Positions 23,119-36,509 of a stretch of 64,000 bases of DNA are shown one piece after another. Both the position numbers and the translations under genes were made by a program. The notes under the pieces were generated by a model. That model had not been told where the DNA came from and did no database searches. It was given only the letters and a program-made list of their open reading frames with translations. Positions within the stretch are counted from its first letter, which is position 1, and the number at the start of each line of letters is the position of its first letter. The DNA is from Populus alba (Eukaryota > Streptophyta > Magnoliopsida > Malpighiales > Salicaceae): assembly GCF_005239225.2 (NCBI RefSeq), contig NC_133290.1, positions 12,532,204 to 12,596,203 on the forward strand, read 5' to 3'.

Positions 23119-26100
23119 AAAAATTATCATAAAAAAATCTCTTTTTTATTTTTTATTATTAATTAATATGAGTGTTGCAATTTGATATTTAACCCTTCTT
23201 TTCAATATGAATATATAGATTATCTTTTATGGGACTAAAGAGGTGAATTTAGTCCTGCACACAAGCTTGTTTTAAAATATCATATCTTTAAACTGGGAAA
23301 TGAAACATTTTTTTTTTCTTTGCTTTTATGGTTATTCTGTGTATAGCTTTGCACTGGACCTACGAATATAAACTTTATAAGGCTGGGAGCTCCAAAATAA
23401 TCATCTAGACTCAATACAAAGAAGACAGCTTCATGTCCAAATCAGAACCCACATTTCCTGGCCCGGTGTACAGGCAAGAATCTGTTATGTACCCCGCTGG
23501 GCTTTTGGCACATTGATACGAAATCCATTTGAGAGTAAAAAATAAAAAAAACAGAGCTATTAATAAAAAGAAAAAAAGAAAAAAAAGATGTTTTATCGAT
23601 GCATTCAGCCAATTTTAGACCACCATGAATGATTTTGATCAAAATCTGAATATAATTTTTTTTTATGCCATCAACATGTTTTATTGCTGGGTTTTGACTC
23701 GATTAATAAATGGATTTATTTTCCACATTATTATTCATGTTTTGAATCCTATGAAAAATTATAAGAGCTCGTGGACGCATTAAAATTTGATCTCAAGGCC
23801 TAAACAAGGCTCCTATTAAGGTCTCATAACGTCAGATTACTACGGCCCAAACTAAGAGTGCGAAACATTTTGCAAGGAAAGCAATTCCTGCAAAGGAGAC
23901 CAGTCTCTGAAAACCAGGTGTACTTCTAAGCAATTTAGCGTATAACTAGGCATTGTTTCCCGCGGTTCCTTGCGGGCTGAACTTTTTTTTTTTTTAGAGC
24001 AAAAAATGACTTCAAGAGCTATAAGCTTGTTTTAAAATAGACATTAAAATAATAAAGATTAAATTAAAAACAATAATATTTAGTTAATTAAAATTGAAAG
24101 ATGAATTCAAAACAAATAAATTTTTTATTAAAAGATCAATAATAAAAATAAAAATAAAAGGATTCAAGTTCAAATATCAACAAAAAAAAGTTTATGCTAT
24201 AATTTTTAGGGATGAGAGAGAAAATAAAAAAAATGTATGTTATCGGCAAATCAGACCATCATAACATACATGTGTCGTTTCAATAGAAGGATGACACAAC
24301 AATGCTTCCAACAATACAAATAAAAGATATTTTTGGATGCTGAAAGGTATAATACGCACTGCCTAAAATGTACGAGAGTCTCCCACACGTTTTTAAATGT
24401 TGTACAACCGCCTGAATATATATATATATAGTTAACTAACAAATTGCCCTTGAGATGAGATGATAATAACATAAAATAAATTTTGTGAAAAAGATAAAAA
24501 AGCCATTTGAGATCCATTTTAATTTTTAAACTTTCAAAGGCATTTTGGTTATAGTGTGGTGTAAAGGGCAAATTTATTATTATACTATTTTAATGAACAA
24601 TAAACTGAATGTGCAGTTATAGTGTTTGTTCGAATTACTTTTGTAGATTTTTCTCGGATGGTCTGAGAGGATTTAAGGAAGGAAGGAACCATCAAGCCCT
24701 TTTTTAGTTCTTAAATGAATAAGAAAAGCCTCATTAACCTTGGAGTATAAATAAATCGTGTCTTACTATTTTTTATTTATTTATAATGGATGTGAGACCA
24801 GTGTGAAAGAAATTTAATTTCTAGTTCTTTGGGATGATAGCTGATGACTTCAGTAGCTCAATAATTCTAATTTGATTTTTAGTACTGTCACCAAGAATAT
24901 AATTACTCTCTACTTCATTAATATTGTATCAGGTTACTACTAACTACAAGTTCTCAAGAAACTAGCATGATGTTAAAAAACTTAAGATCTGCATAATAGG
25001 TCTTGAGTTCTAATCAAGGTGTATATTTTTTGTAAGAGCCTGAAACAGTCAAGGTTTTACTCACTCACCTGGACCTATAAAATATGCTTTTCAAGAAATG
25101 AAGTTTTCTCGAATCTAAAAACAAAAAAAATCAGATTACTACAAGATTTACAATTCTTTCTTACAGTAAATTGTATCAGATTGCCATCTCGACATGTTCC
25201 TCAAATGTTGCTTCTTCACGACACTGTGAAACCCACTGTGGATGACTCTTTTTCTACAGAAACAAAGCTTTCTCTTCATGTGGATTCTTGCGTGCTGTCT
25301 TGGCTTTACCATGAATAAGTTAGCTAGAGTGTCCTATCACCTCAGCAATCAGACCAGATTGTGCGATTTCTGCTAGCTAGGGTGTCCCAACACCCCCACG
25401 AGGCGCTCACTGTTCTCTCCCAGTTTAATGCCTTGCGTACCAGATAGCATGGTGAAGGAGCTTTCATCTTTTAGTTCATACTATAGCATATTGCCATTTG
25501 TATTTTTGTTTTAATTTCTTGAGGGTCCAATCTCTGTGTGACCTCAGAGGGATGGACAGCTTTGATCCATATGTCTATCCATCTTCGACCAACCCACAAT
25601 GAAAAAGGTGAGCCTCCTGTACTTGACTCAGCAAGGTAGGCCAGCACAAGTGACATTTCCAGTAGAATTTGAACATGGGGTTACGTTTGAATATTCAACT
25701 TGTAATGTGAACATATTGGAATTAATTCATCACTATTTCATGTTTTGGCTTCAAGTTCAATCGTAAGGACTGGAAACTGGGTTTTTTTTGCAGTTCTAGG
25801 TAGAACATTAAATCAATCTTTCCCGAGAGAAGGAACATGTATTTGTTTAAATGCTCAATGCTCTTTTACCATGGATTGTCTCCATTGAAGTGCCTTTGTT
25901 CTTCTTGACAAGACATGGGAAAATAACAGGTGTCTTTAATCCTGTAAGTTCTTCCTTTTCAAAATTCATTTTTCTTGCTTGACATGTCTCTTATCAACTT
26001 TAACTTGATGTCACACATTAGCTCGACGAACAATCTTCATGGGCATGGTTTACACATTAAAGCAACCGCTCCTAAATCATAATGCCTGCGAAATTTGATG

Positions 26101-28320
26101 TTTAAATGAATTATAAGCGTTCAATTCTTGTCCAATCTCAATGTTTGAGCAATTATATATATTGGTTTTATGGTTAATTTCAGTTTATTTTCTATCAATT
26201 TTATGATTATGAACCACGGGTTTTGCAAGTTTTTTTTTGAATAAAAGTTTTTTTAAGTGTTTTGTTTTGTATTTAATTTTTGAAAAATTTTTATTTTATT
26301 TTATACAAATAAGCTTTATTTGATTAAAAAAATTATTTTAAAATAATATTTCTAATATGTCTGGCCTGGCATAATATTTGTTTTTTATTTATTTTAATAA
26401 ATAAATTTAGTAGATACAAACATATAAATATCTTATTTTGCGAGATCAAATACCTTGACTCACATCCATCTTTTAATTTTTTTCAATTTTTCTTTTAGTT
26501 ATTATTAATTTTTTTTTTGTTTATTTACATAGAAAATTATCAATTTATTTTATTAGATACCTGATAAACCTTTTTTATTTACACTTTGAAATATCCTGCA
26601 TGCCTAGTTTTTTTAAAAAAAAAAATAATCATGACTCATGACGGAGCGCAGATCAAATAGTTAGTATAAGCTTATTGGATGTAGGCTTGCACACTGGCAA
26701 CAATATACATGAGATGCAAATATCACATGAATGTAGATCCTAGTGTTATTAAACTTGATTTAGCTTTGGTGATGAATCAATCTAGTGACCTGTCAACTCG
26801 GTTTCTGACTCAAGTCAGGTTTTAAATAAATTGATCGAGAGTTGATTTGTTATGATTTGATTGATCTAGTAAAAATCTGGTTTGATTTTTTTAAAAAAAA
26901 TCTTAAAACAATACTAATTTAGATTGACTCGAATCAAACTAAATTTAATAACTTTTTTATCGAGCTATTATATACAACAACAAAAAAAAAGTTGTTGCTC
27001 TTATATTCTCTAGTTACTATTTTCTATCTTATAACTTTATTAGTATGTTATGCTTGTGAACATGGAGCGACCATTAGTTTGTTTGAGGATTACTTTACTG
27101 CACACAAGTCGTATGATAAATTGATGTATCCTAGAAATTTCTTTTTATTCAAGTTCAAAATATTTTTCTTTGTACACGAGACATTTTTACTCCATAGATG
27201 GGTGCTTTGACATGTTCAACTTCAATGTACAATCTTTTCTATTAACCTTGTATAATTTTATTTAACAATATATTAACAAAAATAAAAACTTGTTAAGAAA
27301 TTACTATAGTTGTAAACTTATTGATAATATTTACTGGAATAGTGTAATGATATCTTTACTGCTTCAAAAAAAAAAAAACCTATAACTAGTTATGAGGGGT
27401 ATTAAAGTTTTTTCATGATGTGCATTAGTCATTCTCAAATTGATCAAGAAAAATTATGTCTCTTTCCATTTCAAAATTATAGTTAAAAGGTCGAAAAACC
27501 CTTAAAAAAAAAATCTTAATAATGACATCAAGGAACAATTTGATATTTTCAAAATAAGTTTTTTGTTATTATCATGTAATGTAAAATAAGAAGTAAATTT
27601 GTATTTGAAAAAATTAATAAAATTAAAAGCACAGTAAAACAATCAAAATATCATTGGAAGTAAAAAAAATAAAATTAGATTCAAGGTGCTTTTTAGTCTT
27701 TTAACAAAGGTTTTTATGATATTATATGTCAGCACATGAGCAATTTGATATTCAACTAAAAAAAAAGATAGGAGAATGTCACGCCTTCTAGCATAAAAAA
27801 TATCCTTTATTATGAGTTGTTAAAAGTGTCGTCGTAAAAAGAGAACTCACAACCAAGATTGATTTTTTAAGTATTTTTTTATCTTATTTCGACACCTGAA
27901 TATCTTTTTTTTCACAAAAAAAATAATAAGACCCGCGGCAAATCATGCACCATGACTAGTTTCTCTATAAAGATGGGTGCTTTTACATGTTAAATGTATA
28001 GGACTTTCTTTAGAGCTTATATATTTCTATTTAACACAATTTTTTATACCATTCACTTTGTTGTTATTGTTGTTATTTTTAATATAACTAAAAGACGTGG
28101 GGTCATTCTAACTATTCATATAAATAATAAACTAGGTTTATATACTAGTTTAATAGTTCGGTTAACATATTTATGTTGTAGCTGAGTTGATTAATGTGTT
28201 GGCTAAAGAAAAGGTCTTAGGTTTGAAACTGGTGAGCTGCAATATTTGCTTTTAAGATCCTTTTATCTTTGTTTTTTTTTTTAAAATAAAATAAAAGGAT
28301 GAGCGTCATGTCATCCACTT

Positions 28321-28322
<2 letters not shown>
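23119..28322. other. Gene-poor AT-rich region
   Basis: No protein family is recognised. Slightly less AT-rich patches near 23,390-23,530 and 25,140-25,680 carry short open frames (66, 99 and 61 codons) without known motifs. A repeat-like patch at about 26,750-26,960 has gactcaagtcagg and gattgactcgaatc words. The DNA between is ordinary non-coding plant sequence as far as I can see. Confidence 0.4.

Positions 28323-28374
<52 letters not shown>
28323..28374. repeat. (AT)n microsatellite, about 26 units
   Basis: An uninterrupted alternating TA run of about 52 bp. It is the longest dinucleotide repeat in the window, probably length-polymorphic and able to form a cruciform. Confidence 0.95.
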
Positions 28375-28378
<4 letters not shown>

Positions 28379-29170
28379 TAGCTTAGACCCATGCATCTGG
28401 TCTTTTTTCTGACTGGCTCTTTGTTTTTTTTTTTTTTATCTGCTATTTAGGTTTTTTGGCCCTTTTTTTAATTTTTTTGAGTTTTGTTTTTTCCAATTAT
28501 ATTATTTAATATAGAGTTTTTATTTCCTTTGATTTTTTTAGCCCTCTTTTAATGTATACAGTTTTTAACATTCTATTTTTTAATGTGAGATGTTTATTAA
28601 ATTTTATTTTTTAATATTGAATTATTGATAAATTAATTTTTATATTTTTTATCATATAATAAAATTTTTTGGCTCTTTTTTGTATTATTTTTTGTTTTGT
28701 TTTTCAATTCCATCAATAAAGGGTTTCATTTTCTTCGGGTTTTTTTACCTTTTCTTTTATATCTGTATTTTTTTCATTCTAATTCCATCTCTATCATATG
28801 GGGTCTTTTATTTAATTTTATGCTTTAGTATTTAGTTGATGGTAAATCATTTTTTATGTATTTTTATAATGTAATAAAATGAAAAAAATTAATTCAATTT
28901 ATTGGAGTCTATAAATCAGTCTTAGGTTTGATGGATTGACTATAGTTAACTTGGTTGATTTATTTTTTTTATCCTTTGATATAATTTTTTATTTGACTAG
29001 TCGACAATTTCATACTAAAATAACTTTTAAGTATAATATTTTAATTTGAAGGGTTAAACAGAGAGTTAAGTCGAGAGTTTTCAAATTTAAACTATTATCC
29101 TGAGTTTAGTGATAATAAAATAAAAAGATATATAATCTAAATATATTATGTATTATATTTTTACATTTTT
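28375..29170. other. T-rich degenerate repeat remnants
   Basis: Pyrimidine-rich sequence with recurring ttttttagccctcttt, tccaattatattatttaat and attgaattattgataaa words. Near 28,900-28,970 is one phrase like those of the 18.5-19.4 kb array (ggtttgatggattgac). No gene is seen. Confidence 0.4.
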
Positions 29171-29660
29171 AAATTATTTTATATAACCCACAGCGAATTC
29201 ATAAACTATATATAGCTCTGCAATGACTTGGTCGATCAATAACATCAATTCCACGTAGAAATAGATGCGGATAAATCGCCAACAAAAACAAGGGATTTGG
29301 CTTATCGGCTCAAGCCAGTTGGAGCAGCGTTTGTCAAATCCCAAGAGCAGCGAAAGAAGCCGACCCAAGTCGTCGTTGTACCCCATAACCCAAACAGTGG
29401 GCACAGAAGTCTAGGGGTACCCTAAGATACAGAGATGCTTATAGGGATCTGTGCAAGAAAAGAAAACTGCCTCTGCTAAGTAAAGAGTTTTTTTAAAATA
29501 AAATAAAATAAAAATTGAGGTGATGGTGGGATTCTGTGGGCATTAGAGGAGTCGTCCTGGGGTGGCCAAGAGAGTCAAATATGGGTGACGGGAGACTACG
29601 AACACCGGGTCCCACTTTCTGACAGCAAGAAAGACTAAACAGTCCTTCAGTGGGCTCCAT
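29171..29660. other. Less AT-rich island without a recognised gene
   Basis: Composition is more balanced than the flanks. A plus-strand frame of about 60 codons ends at a TAA near 29,423 and contains DLAYRLKPVGAAFVKSQ, and a 76-codon frame lies opposite (29,174-29,404). Neither is recognised. It may be a relic exon or a promoter-like patch. Confidence 0.3.
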
Positions 29661-30067
29661 GTCCAATCCCCCTCCATTTCAGCTTGTTTAATTTATCTCT
29701 ACCTCAGTTTCATTAAAGTTAGTTCACCTTTAAAAAATAAAAATATACCTTTTCAATTTATCCTTCTAACGTTCAATTTTTAGACCCATCACAGCTTTAT
29801 ATATATAAAATTACCCGTTTGCTATTTGGATATTTTTATGTTTTTAAAATAATATAATAAATTATATTCTAAATCTCATGACCATCAGTTTGAATTTAAT
29901 AATTTAAATCGAAAATGACTTGAAAATGGGAATATATTAGTCTTTGAGTACGCAGCTTATAATTTCCATATCCTGAATAATTTTTTATCCAGTAATTGCC
30001 ATCCCTCTTCTATAAATATGTGGAGATAATAAACCGATTGAGTTATAAAGGATGGGAGAATTAGAAT

Positions 30068-30275
30068 TCGTTTGGGAATGCGGTGAAAACCTCGTTTCCT
30101 CAAAATTTGAATTTTTTTTTTGTTAAATTTGAGTGCGGTTTGTATTTTTTGAATCGTTTTGATGTGCTGATATCAAAAATAATTTTTAAAAAATAAAAAT
30201 ATATCATTAATATGTATTTTAATATGAAAAATTATTTAAAAAGTAACTGTTATTATATTACCAAACATGCTTTTA
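30068..30275 (+). repeat. AT-rich dispersed repeat, near-complete copy
   Basis: This is the best-preserved 5' end in the window. It opens with gtttgggaatgcggt, repeats a related gagtgcggtttg phrase about 60 bp on, continues with cgttttgatgtgctgatatc and aaaaataatttttaaaaaat, and ends near taccaaacatgctttt. The ends (tttggg... and ...ccaaac) are roughly inverted, as expected for a MITE-like element. Confidence 0.7.
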
Positions 30276-30384
30276 GAAAGAAGAAAAAGAGTGGTCGCTC
30301 TGACATAATTTTAGATTTACCCTGTATATAGTCGTTAAGAAATACTGCACTGCCACTGTAATCATACCATAAATTCACTATAGC

Positions 30385-30555
30385 GTTTAAAAATATAGTT
30401 AATTTATATTTTTAAAATTTTTTAATTATTTTATATTTTAAATTTTTTAAGGCGCTAATCTTAAAAATAATTTTTAAAAAATAAAAAAAATATTATTTTA
30501 ATATATTTTAAAATAAAAAATATTTTAAAAAATAAATACAAAACACACTTAAATA
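30385..30555 (+). repeat. AT-rich dispersed repeat, further copy
   Basis: Forward copy with aattttttaaggcgctaat, aaaaataatttttaaaaaat and ttttaatatattttaaaat words, about 110 bp after the previous copy and in the same orientation. The end is frayed near aaaacacact. Confidence 0.55.
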
Positions 30556-30559
30556 AAAA

Positions 30560-31580
30560 AAATACGATCTCGATTGGGACAGGAAGGTGAAAAGAGAAGC
30601 ACTGTTGTTAACAGGGAAAGAAAGCTATTGGATTGATCCAAAATCCAAAAGCAAACCCTAAAGTGTCTTCTTCTTCTGATGGTAGGGGCCAATATATATA
30701 TAAAAGGTTAAATTGACGTATACGTGGTGGTGATGGTGGGCTCTATCTCTCACCAACCATGTGACCCCCTTTCCCTTAACTTACATATATATCCCACGCG
30801 CCGTCGTTGAGCTTGAATTGAACCCACCACCCTCTCTCTTGTAATTTGGATACGAGCATGTTCTTATTTCCATTGCAGATGTTGCTTAACTTTTTTATCC
30901 ACTTTACTCTCATGGGTTGGTTTTGGTGATATAAACATGTTCTTATGCAAATTTCCATGAAGAAAAACATGTTTTTTTTTTTTTTTTTCTCTACAGGTTT
31001 CATCACTTCTACGTGAGATGGAAGTTGTTGTTTTTCTTGAGCAAAACAGCAAGTTTTGTTTTAAGAAGAAAAAAAACTCGAAAGAGATGGGCTAATCATG
31101 ATTAAGGATGGTATTCTACTCTTGATCTCCAACCTTAATTATGTGTTTTAAGAAGAAAAATTATAAACAAGCAGTTAATTAAATCATAAAAATAAATTAA
31201 GATGTATTCTTGATCTCCAAGATAATACATGTATTTTCTTTCTTTTCTCAACAAGGAATAAATATTAGGTTATAGTTTATTTTAATGCATTGAGGTGTCT
31301 TGCACGCTTGTATGATGCAAAACATATTGCAATTCTTGTGGCCAAAGAGAATCCTATCAGCCATTGCTTTCATTGGGCCATTTTGTCCGGGCTCTTTGGG
31401 ATTGGGGGCCCATTTGGCCCCACCTACGATACTGACTTTTGAGAAACCCCTTGAAAAGCACACTTTCTATATACTACTGGCCAAACTTCTGCGTCACCCA
31501 CTGCCTGCCCTAGCCCCTACGAATCCTACCGTTACTGTTAATCCTTTTTTATTTGTTTATTTAGCACAACGTTTTAACCC
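30560..31580. other. Intergenic sequence, no gene recognised
   Basis: Mixed composition. Overlapping minus-strand frames at 30,776-31,052 and opposed frames at 31,248-31,596 are short and match no known family. Confidence 0.4.
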
Positions 31581-31584
31581 TGTT

Positions 31585-31705
31585 TTTTTTTTTTAATTTA
31601 AAATTAAATTTTTTTAATATTTTTAAATTATTTTGATACTTCATATCACAAATAATTTATATATATTTTTAAATTAAAAATATTTCAAAAAACAATAATC
31701 AGCCC
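31585..31705 (+). repeat. AT-rich dispersed repeat, shortened copy
   Basis: Forward words aattattttgatacttca, aataatttatatatat and ttcaaaaaacaataatc. The 3' end is eroded. Confidence 0.5.
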
Positions 31706-34444
31706 GAGATGTTATAAGACTAATCTTCCGGTCCTCCACAGCTACTGCCATTTGCCAACATATATAACAACACCAGGACCATCATTCTGCACATTTTGTG
31801 CCCAGTTTTGGAGGTGCTATGGTACGGTGACAAGAGGTGTTTCAGAAAAAGTTTTAAAAAAGAATTACACTATTGCAGCCTAGGATGCTTTTCAAAGTAT
31901 ATCTGTATTAAAAAAATATATTAATTTATGTCAAAATCATCAAAAAAGAATATTTAAAATGAATATTGTTTTCAAATAACAAGATTACTAAACATATATT
32001 AAAATATATCACAAACATTGCATAAAGTAGCTCTCACAATGTGTAATTAAACCATCCACCCAACTAAACAATACTTCCACACTTGTCTGTGATAATAGTA
32101 ATTATATTTTTTGCGGTAATTTTCCTGAGTAGAAAATGAAGGCACTTAATTTGTATTACAGGACTACATGACCTATCTAAGGATTTGAAACTAATACTTC
32201 TGATCTAGTCACAACTTCTTTAAATCGAAAATTGAAAGAAAGTGACGGGGTATTTTTTATTTTAATAAGAAAATTGCTTGGAGCTACGGGGTCAACTATA
32301 ATATTTAAATATTATCTATCTTTCGATATTTGGTCGACAATGGTAATGGAAATTAGAAAAATTTTCCAAGTCTATTTTGGAGTACTCTTCTATATATTTT
32401 CAAGCGTTGAATATGTTTTTAATTACAAGTTGAATATATTGATCGATGTGCCTATATAATTATAATCTCGCATGAGACATGGAATGCCTAACAATCACAC
32501 AATTATTTTCCTTTTTTTTCCTTTCTTTTTTCTCTCCCATGCAGTATGAATGATATTCAAGATAAATTGGGGAAACCCAAGAAAAGAAAAGGGTTTTGTG
32601 GAAACCATTATGTTGGTTTTTTTTCATTTAAAAAAGGTGGTCTAAACTCTAAAGACAAGATTTAAGATTTGAACATCTTCAACGGTTAATTTCTTGTTAT
32701 AATTATTATTTTCAAATTAAGTGAGTCCCTCTTATTCCACGTTACAAAACACGTGTTCTTTTTGAAGAAACGAGTTTAAAAATAGAGAAAAATGTTGGAT
32801 GAGATTTGTTATATTACCATTGTCTCTTCTGCCTATGACAAAGATCGATGCATATGGGAAGCCTAGCTTAGGTCTAGATTAAAAAGAAAAGCATGTTTTA
32901 TCTTAATTAATTAGTGGGGCATCATGGAGTTCACATGAGGTTTAACATAGAAAACTGATGAGAATAATCCTAGGGATCGGCTGTTACGAGACACTGCGAT
33001 GTATTTGTGTGAGAATATTATTCATAAAATAAATATAATTGTTTTTATATACTCTTAATTAATAAACAATAAGAGATTCAAAACGACTACAAGCATCAAG
33101 TGGAGGATAAAATATAAGATATTATGCTTCCTAAAAAGATCTTCTCTGGGTATTTTATGCACGTATTACCTGTAAAACTACATCGTTCTTCTTCTCCTTC
33201 TCTCTCTGTTTTTCCTACAACAAATTAAGAAGGCATATGCTAATGCCAATGTCAACATCTTTTCATGAACATGTTAGGAATGTTGCGCATGCCTAGTTTG
33301 GAGGGTGTGAAGCATGAAGATGACGGTCCAAAAACTATTTTTGAGATCCTACTAAATTTTTGGATGAAATGATTCTTTTAGAATCTCAGATAAAGGGTGA
33401 TGAATGGAATTAAACTGCACAAAACAAGATTAAAAACAAAAAAAGGGGTGATGATTAAGGGCGTTAAACCATTCTTGTTGCTGACCGAGTGGGGTTAATT
33501 GCTAATCCTATTAATAAATGTGAAGTCTTGGTTGGTTGGGAAAAGCCTAGGGAAGAAAATTAAATAATTAATAAGATGTGAATATAATTTACAAATAGCC
33601 AATGACAAAACTCATTTAATAATAAATAAAACAAAAACATAATCTTCATTCTAATACTAATCATAAAAAAATAAAAAAATTTCTTCGTCTCTGATTTATT
33701 CTATATATTTCCTAATATTTATTTTACCTTCAATCTTAATCATTAAAAAAACACTCTATTTAGTTTAATTCATTTTCAAATTATTTTATGTACGTCAATT
33801 ATTTTAAATTGTATTTATATAAATGGCTTCGTCATTTATCAAACGATGCTTTAACAGAAGTCAAATCTAAAATCAACTTAATTGGTATTGAATATTTCAT
33901 TTTTGCCAAAATAACGTTGAAAGTTTGATTTGACTAAATGTCGAAAGTAAAGGGACCAATAGTGATTGTTAGCCAATTCTAAGGACATAAATATATACTC
34001 TCTCTTTTTTTTTTAACGGCAACTGTGCGTTAGCATTGGTTCTAGCAAGGGCTAACCTAGCTAGGAATCTACGACTATATTACTGCTTCATGTGTTTGTC
34101 TGTCCAAGAGAAAATTATTTTTTATTTGTATAAAATATTTACGAGAAGTTCCAGGCCGGTGTCTAACCTGTTTATCGGAAATATAAGAGAGTACAAAGTA
34201 CAAACACCAAATTTGTTCATAAATTTCAGGTGACAACTGATGATCAATTCTTATATAAAAAAACAAAGCAGATCTATATGAATTTTTAAATTCTAGGTCC
34301 TTGCAATCCCATCGATAAATATTACATATTCTCACTATCAGATTGCATCATAAGATTCTTCTGTAAAAGCCTGATTAATCTAATAAGTAAACACGAGTTT
34401 TCACACTACAATAATATAAATTACTTAGCTTCTTGATCCTGTTA
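31706..34444. other. AT-rich intergenic sequence
   Basis: No recognisable gene. A degenerate B-box-like word on the minus strand near 32,170-32,200 hints at an old SINE but is too weak to call. Confidence 0.4.
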
Positions 34445-34615
34445 ATTTTTTTGTTTTTTTAAAAATAATTTTTTAAATTTTTTTACTTTAAATTAATATA
34501 TTTTTAATATTTTTAGATTTTTGTGATATATTGATACTAAAAATAATTTTTTTAAAATAAAATAAATATTATTTTAATACATTTTTAAATAAAAATATTT
34601 TAAAAAACATGTTGG
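34445..34615 (+). repeat. AT-rich dispersed repeat, further copy
   Basis: Forward copy with ttttgtgatatattgatact, aaaaataatttttttaaaat, tattattttaatacat and aaaaatattttaaaaaac words. Confidence 0.6.
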
Positions 34616-35236
34616 ATTTCAAAGCTTGAAATGATACCTACCTGCTGAGTTGTTAGATTACTTCCTTAATGGCAAAAAAAAAAAAGGTAAAAGAAATTAA
34701 AATAATACATAAAATTAAGAATTGATAATATTGAATTATAAAAACTCTTGCAATATACAGAGCCTGAGATGAACTAATCTTAATTACTAGCGGTCACTCC
34801 TCACAAGATAGCAACAAGGTGGTAAGGCACTCCAAATTTGAGTTGTTAAATAATCTCTCTAGTTTTACAAATTAGTTAATCGATATTTTGGCCAGTGTAC
34901 AATATTATGTTTAGTTTAATATTAATTTTTTTTTTAAAAAAAACATTTTCTTTCTTTCAGTCTTTTTATAATAACTGCTTATTTTTTTCCTTTATTTATT
35001 TTTTAAAATATAACAAACTAAAAAGAATATGAAATAGATAAAAAAAAAAAAGGTAGTTAATTAGTTTTAAAAATTAGAGAGACTATTTAATTCATTTTAT
35101 AATTTACTCCACAAAATGGTTCCCGCCTTAAATAATACAGGTTAGCGTTAAAAAAAACAAGTAAAAAAAAAAACCTGAAGCATCAGCACTTCGCGGGATA
35201 GTAGCCTGCAAACAAGAGAAAGTGAAAGAGAACACA

Positions 35237-35292
35237 CACGTGTTCGACACGGAGGAAACTACCCTTGTTCATTGTCTTTGAACAATCACGTG
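35237..35292. promoter_or_regulatory. Pair of G-box/ABRE sites
   Basis: Two perfect cacgtg cores, each followed by T (cacgtgt, an ABRE-type core), lie at 35,237-35,242 and 35,287-35,292, 50 bp apart in same-strand reading. No adjacent coding region is recognised, so function is uncertain. Confidence 0.35.
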
Positions 35293-35299
35293 TCTCCCA

Positions 35300-36275
35300 T
35301 GTTCCAGCACCAAAATTAAAGTAAAAAGGTGAAAAAATTAGTTTAATTCATTTTCAACTGCATGAAATTTAATTTTTTAGAGAATAATATATATTATATT
35401 TTAGGATTAATATTTTCAATTTTTAAATTAATATTTTTTTAATATAACATCAAAATTTTAATAACTAAATAGTTACAAGTTAAAATCCCAAAATTAATAT
35501 TTTCTTTTCTAACTAAAACTAATTAATTAACTGAACAATTGAGGGATATATTAGGAAACAGAAATCCAGATGGGGCAATATTGTCAATAAAGAAAATCGA
35601 GGGGCGGAGGCTAGAAAATATTTTTAAAAGGACCAAGATTAGGAAACTTTTTATGGGAAGGAAATTAAAATTTTACTAGTTTTGAATTTATAATTTTAAA
35701 TTATTCAAGTAGGGCCGGGAAAAAAAAATCCAGCAGCCGAGCCCTCGCCGGTCTTTCCTAGCTTCCATCCCTGGGAAGATCCTTGAAAAAAAAAAAAACA
35801 ATTTGGCCCCAAAAAAATGTGTCTTTACATTGATAATTAACCAGTGGAAAAAACTAATAAATGCTGATTTGGTCCGTATAATAATTATGATTAACCGTGG
35901 AAAATCTTGCTTTTTTAATAATATAGATCGACCCTACCTTCGCTTAAAATGGTACACAATGACATCACAGGATGTGAAAACTTCCACACATTTCACAAAT
36001 ATTCTTCATGTCGGGACCATGGATAAAAGTAACCATCACGAAATTTAAGTTACTTTTGATACCTTTGCCTTGCGTTAATAGATAATTAACGTAAGGCAAA
36101 AAAAAAAAAAAAAACCCTAGCTCTCTCCAGTTTCTTTATGTGTTAATTTGCACTGATATAAAGAATTAAAAAAAAAAAAGATTGTGATGAACAGCTAGCT
36201 TAGGCTGCCGTTTAGCCGAGGCTAATGAAGCATTAATTTGGCTTAATATGATTAAGACAGCATGGAAAGAGACAA
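35300..36275. other. Intergenic sequence, no gene recognised
   Basis: AT-rich with poly-A runs. An 81-codon plus-strand frame at 35,803-36,048 has no recognised motif. Confidence 0.4.
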
Positions 36276-36287
36276 AAGTGTTGCTTT

Positions 36288-36490
36288 TTTTTTTTTTTTT
36301 TTATTTACGTGGGTGTCCGGGCCAGCTTTCGCCTACCACGACTAATCTCATGACTCACTGAACATCCTGCAAATCTAGTGAGCATGTAAGGCACCACGGG
36401 GGTGATATATGTGCACAATGAAATTTGAATCTAGGATGAAGAGAAAAAAAAATAAGTTCCTTTAATTACTGGACCAAGAGCTAAGTGCAC
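36288..36490 (-). mobile_element. tRNA-derived SINE, second copy on the minus strand
   Basis: Read on the minus strand it starts near 36,490 with cttagctcttggtccagtaa, which is an A-box-like region. A degenerate B box agattcaaattt follows near 36,430. The 3' part has gattagtcgtggtaggcg and then agctggcccggacacccacg, and it ends in a poly-A (poly-T at 36,285-36,302 on the plus strand). A 12-bp target-site duplication, aagtgttgcttt, is seen at 36,276-36,287 and 36,491-36,502. The last 50 bp are nearly the same as in the SINE at 5,668-5,864, while the 5' part differs much more. Confidence 0.85.
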
Positions 36491-36509
36491 AAGTGTTGCT
36501 TTCTTTGAT

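Noticed and set aside
28166..28275. SINE-like head (gtagctgagttgattaatg, then ttaggtttgaaactgg)
   Set aside because: Boxes are partly plausible, but no family 3' end, poly-A tail or target-site duplication is present. It stays a weak suspicion.
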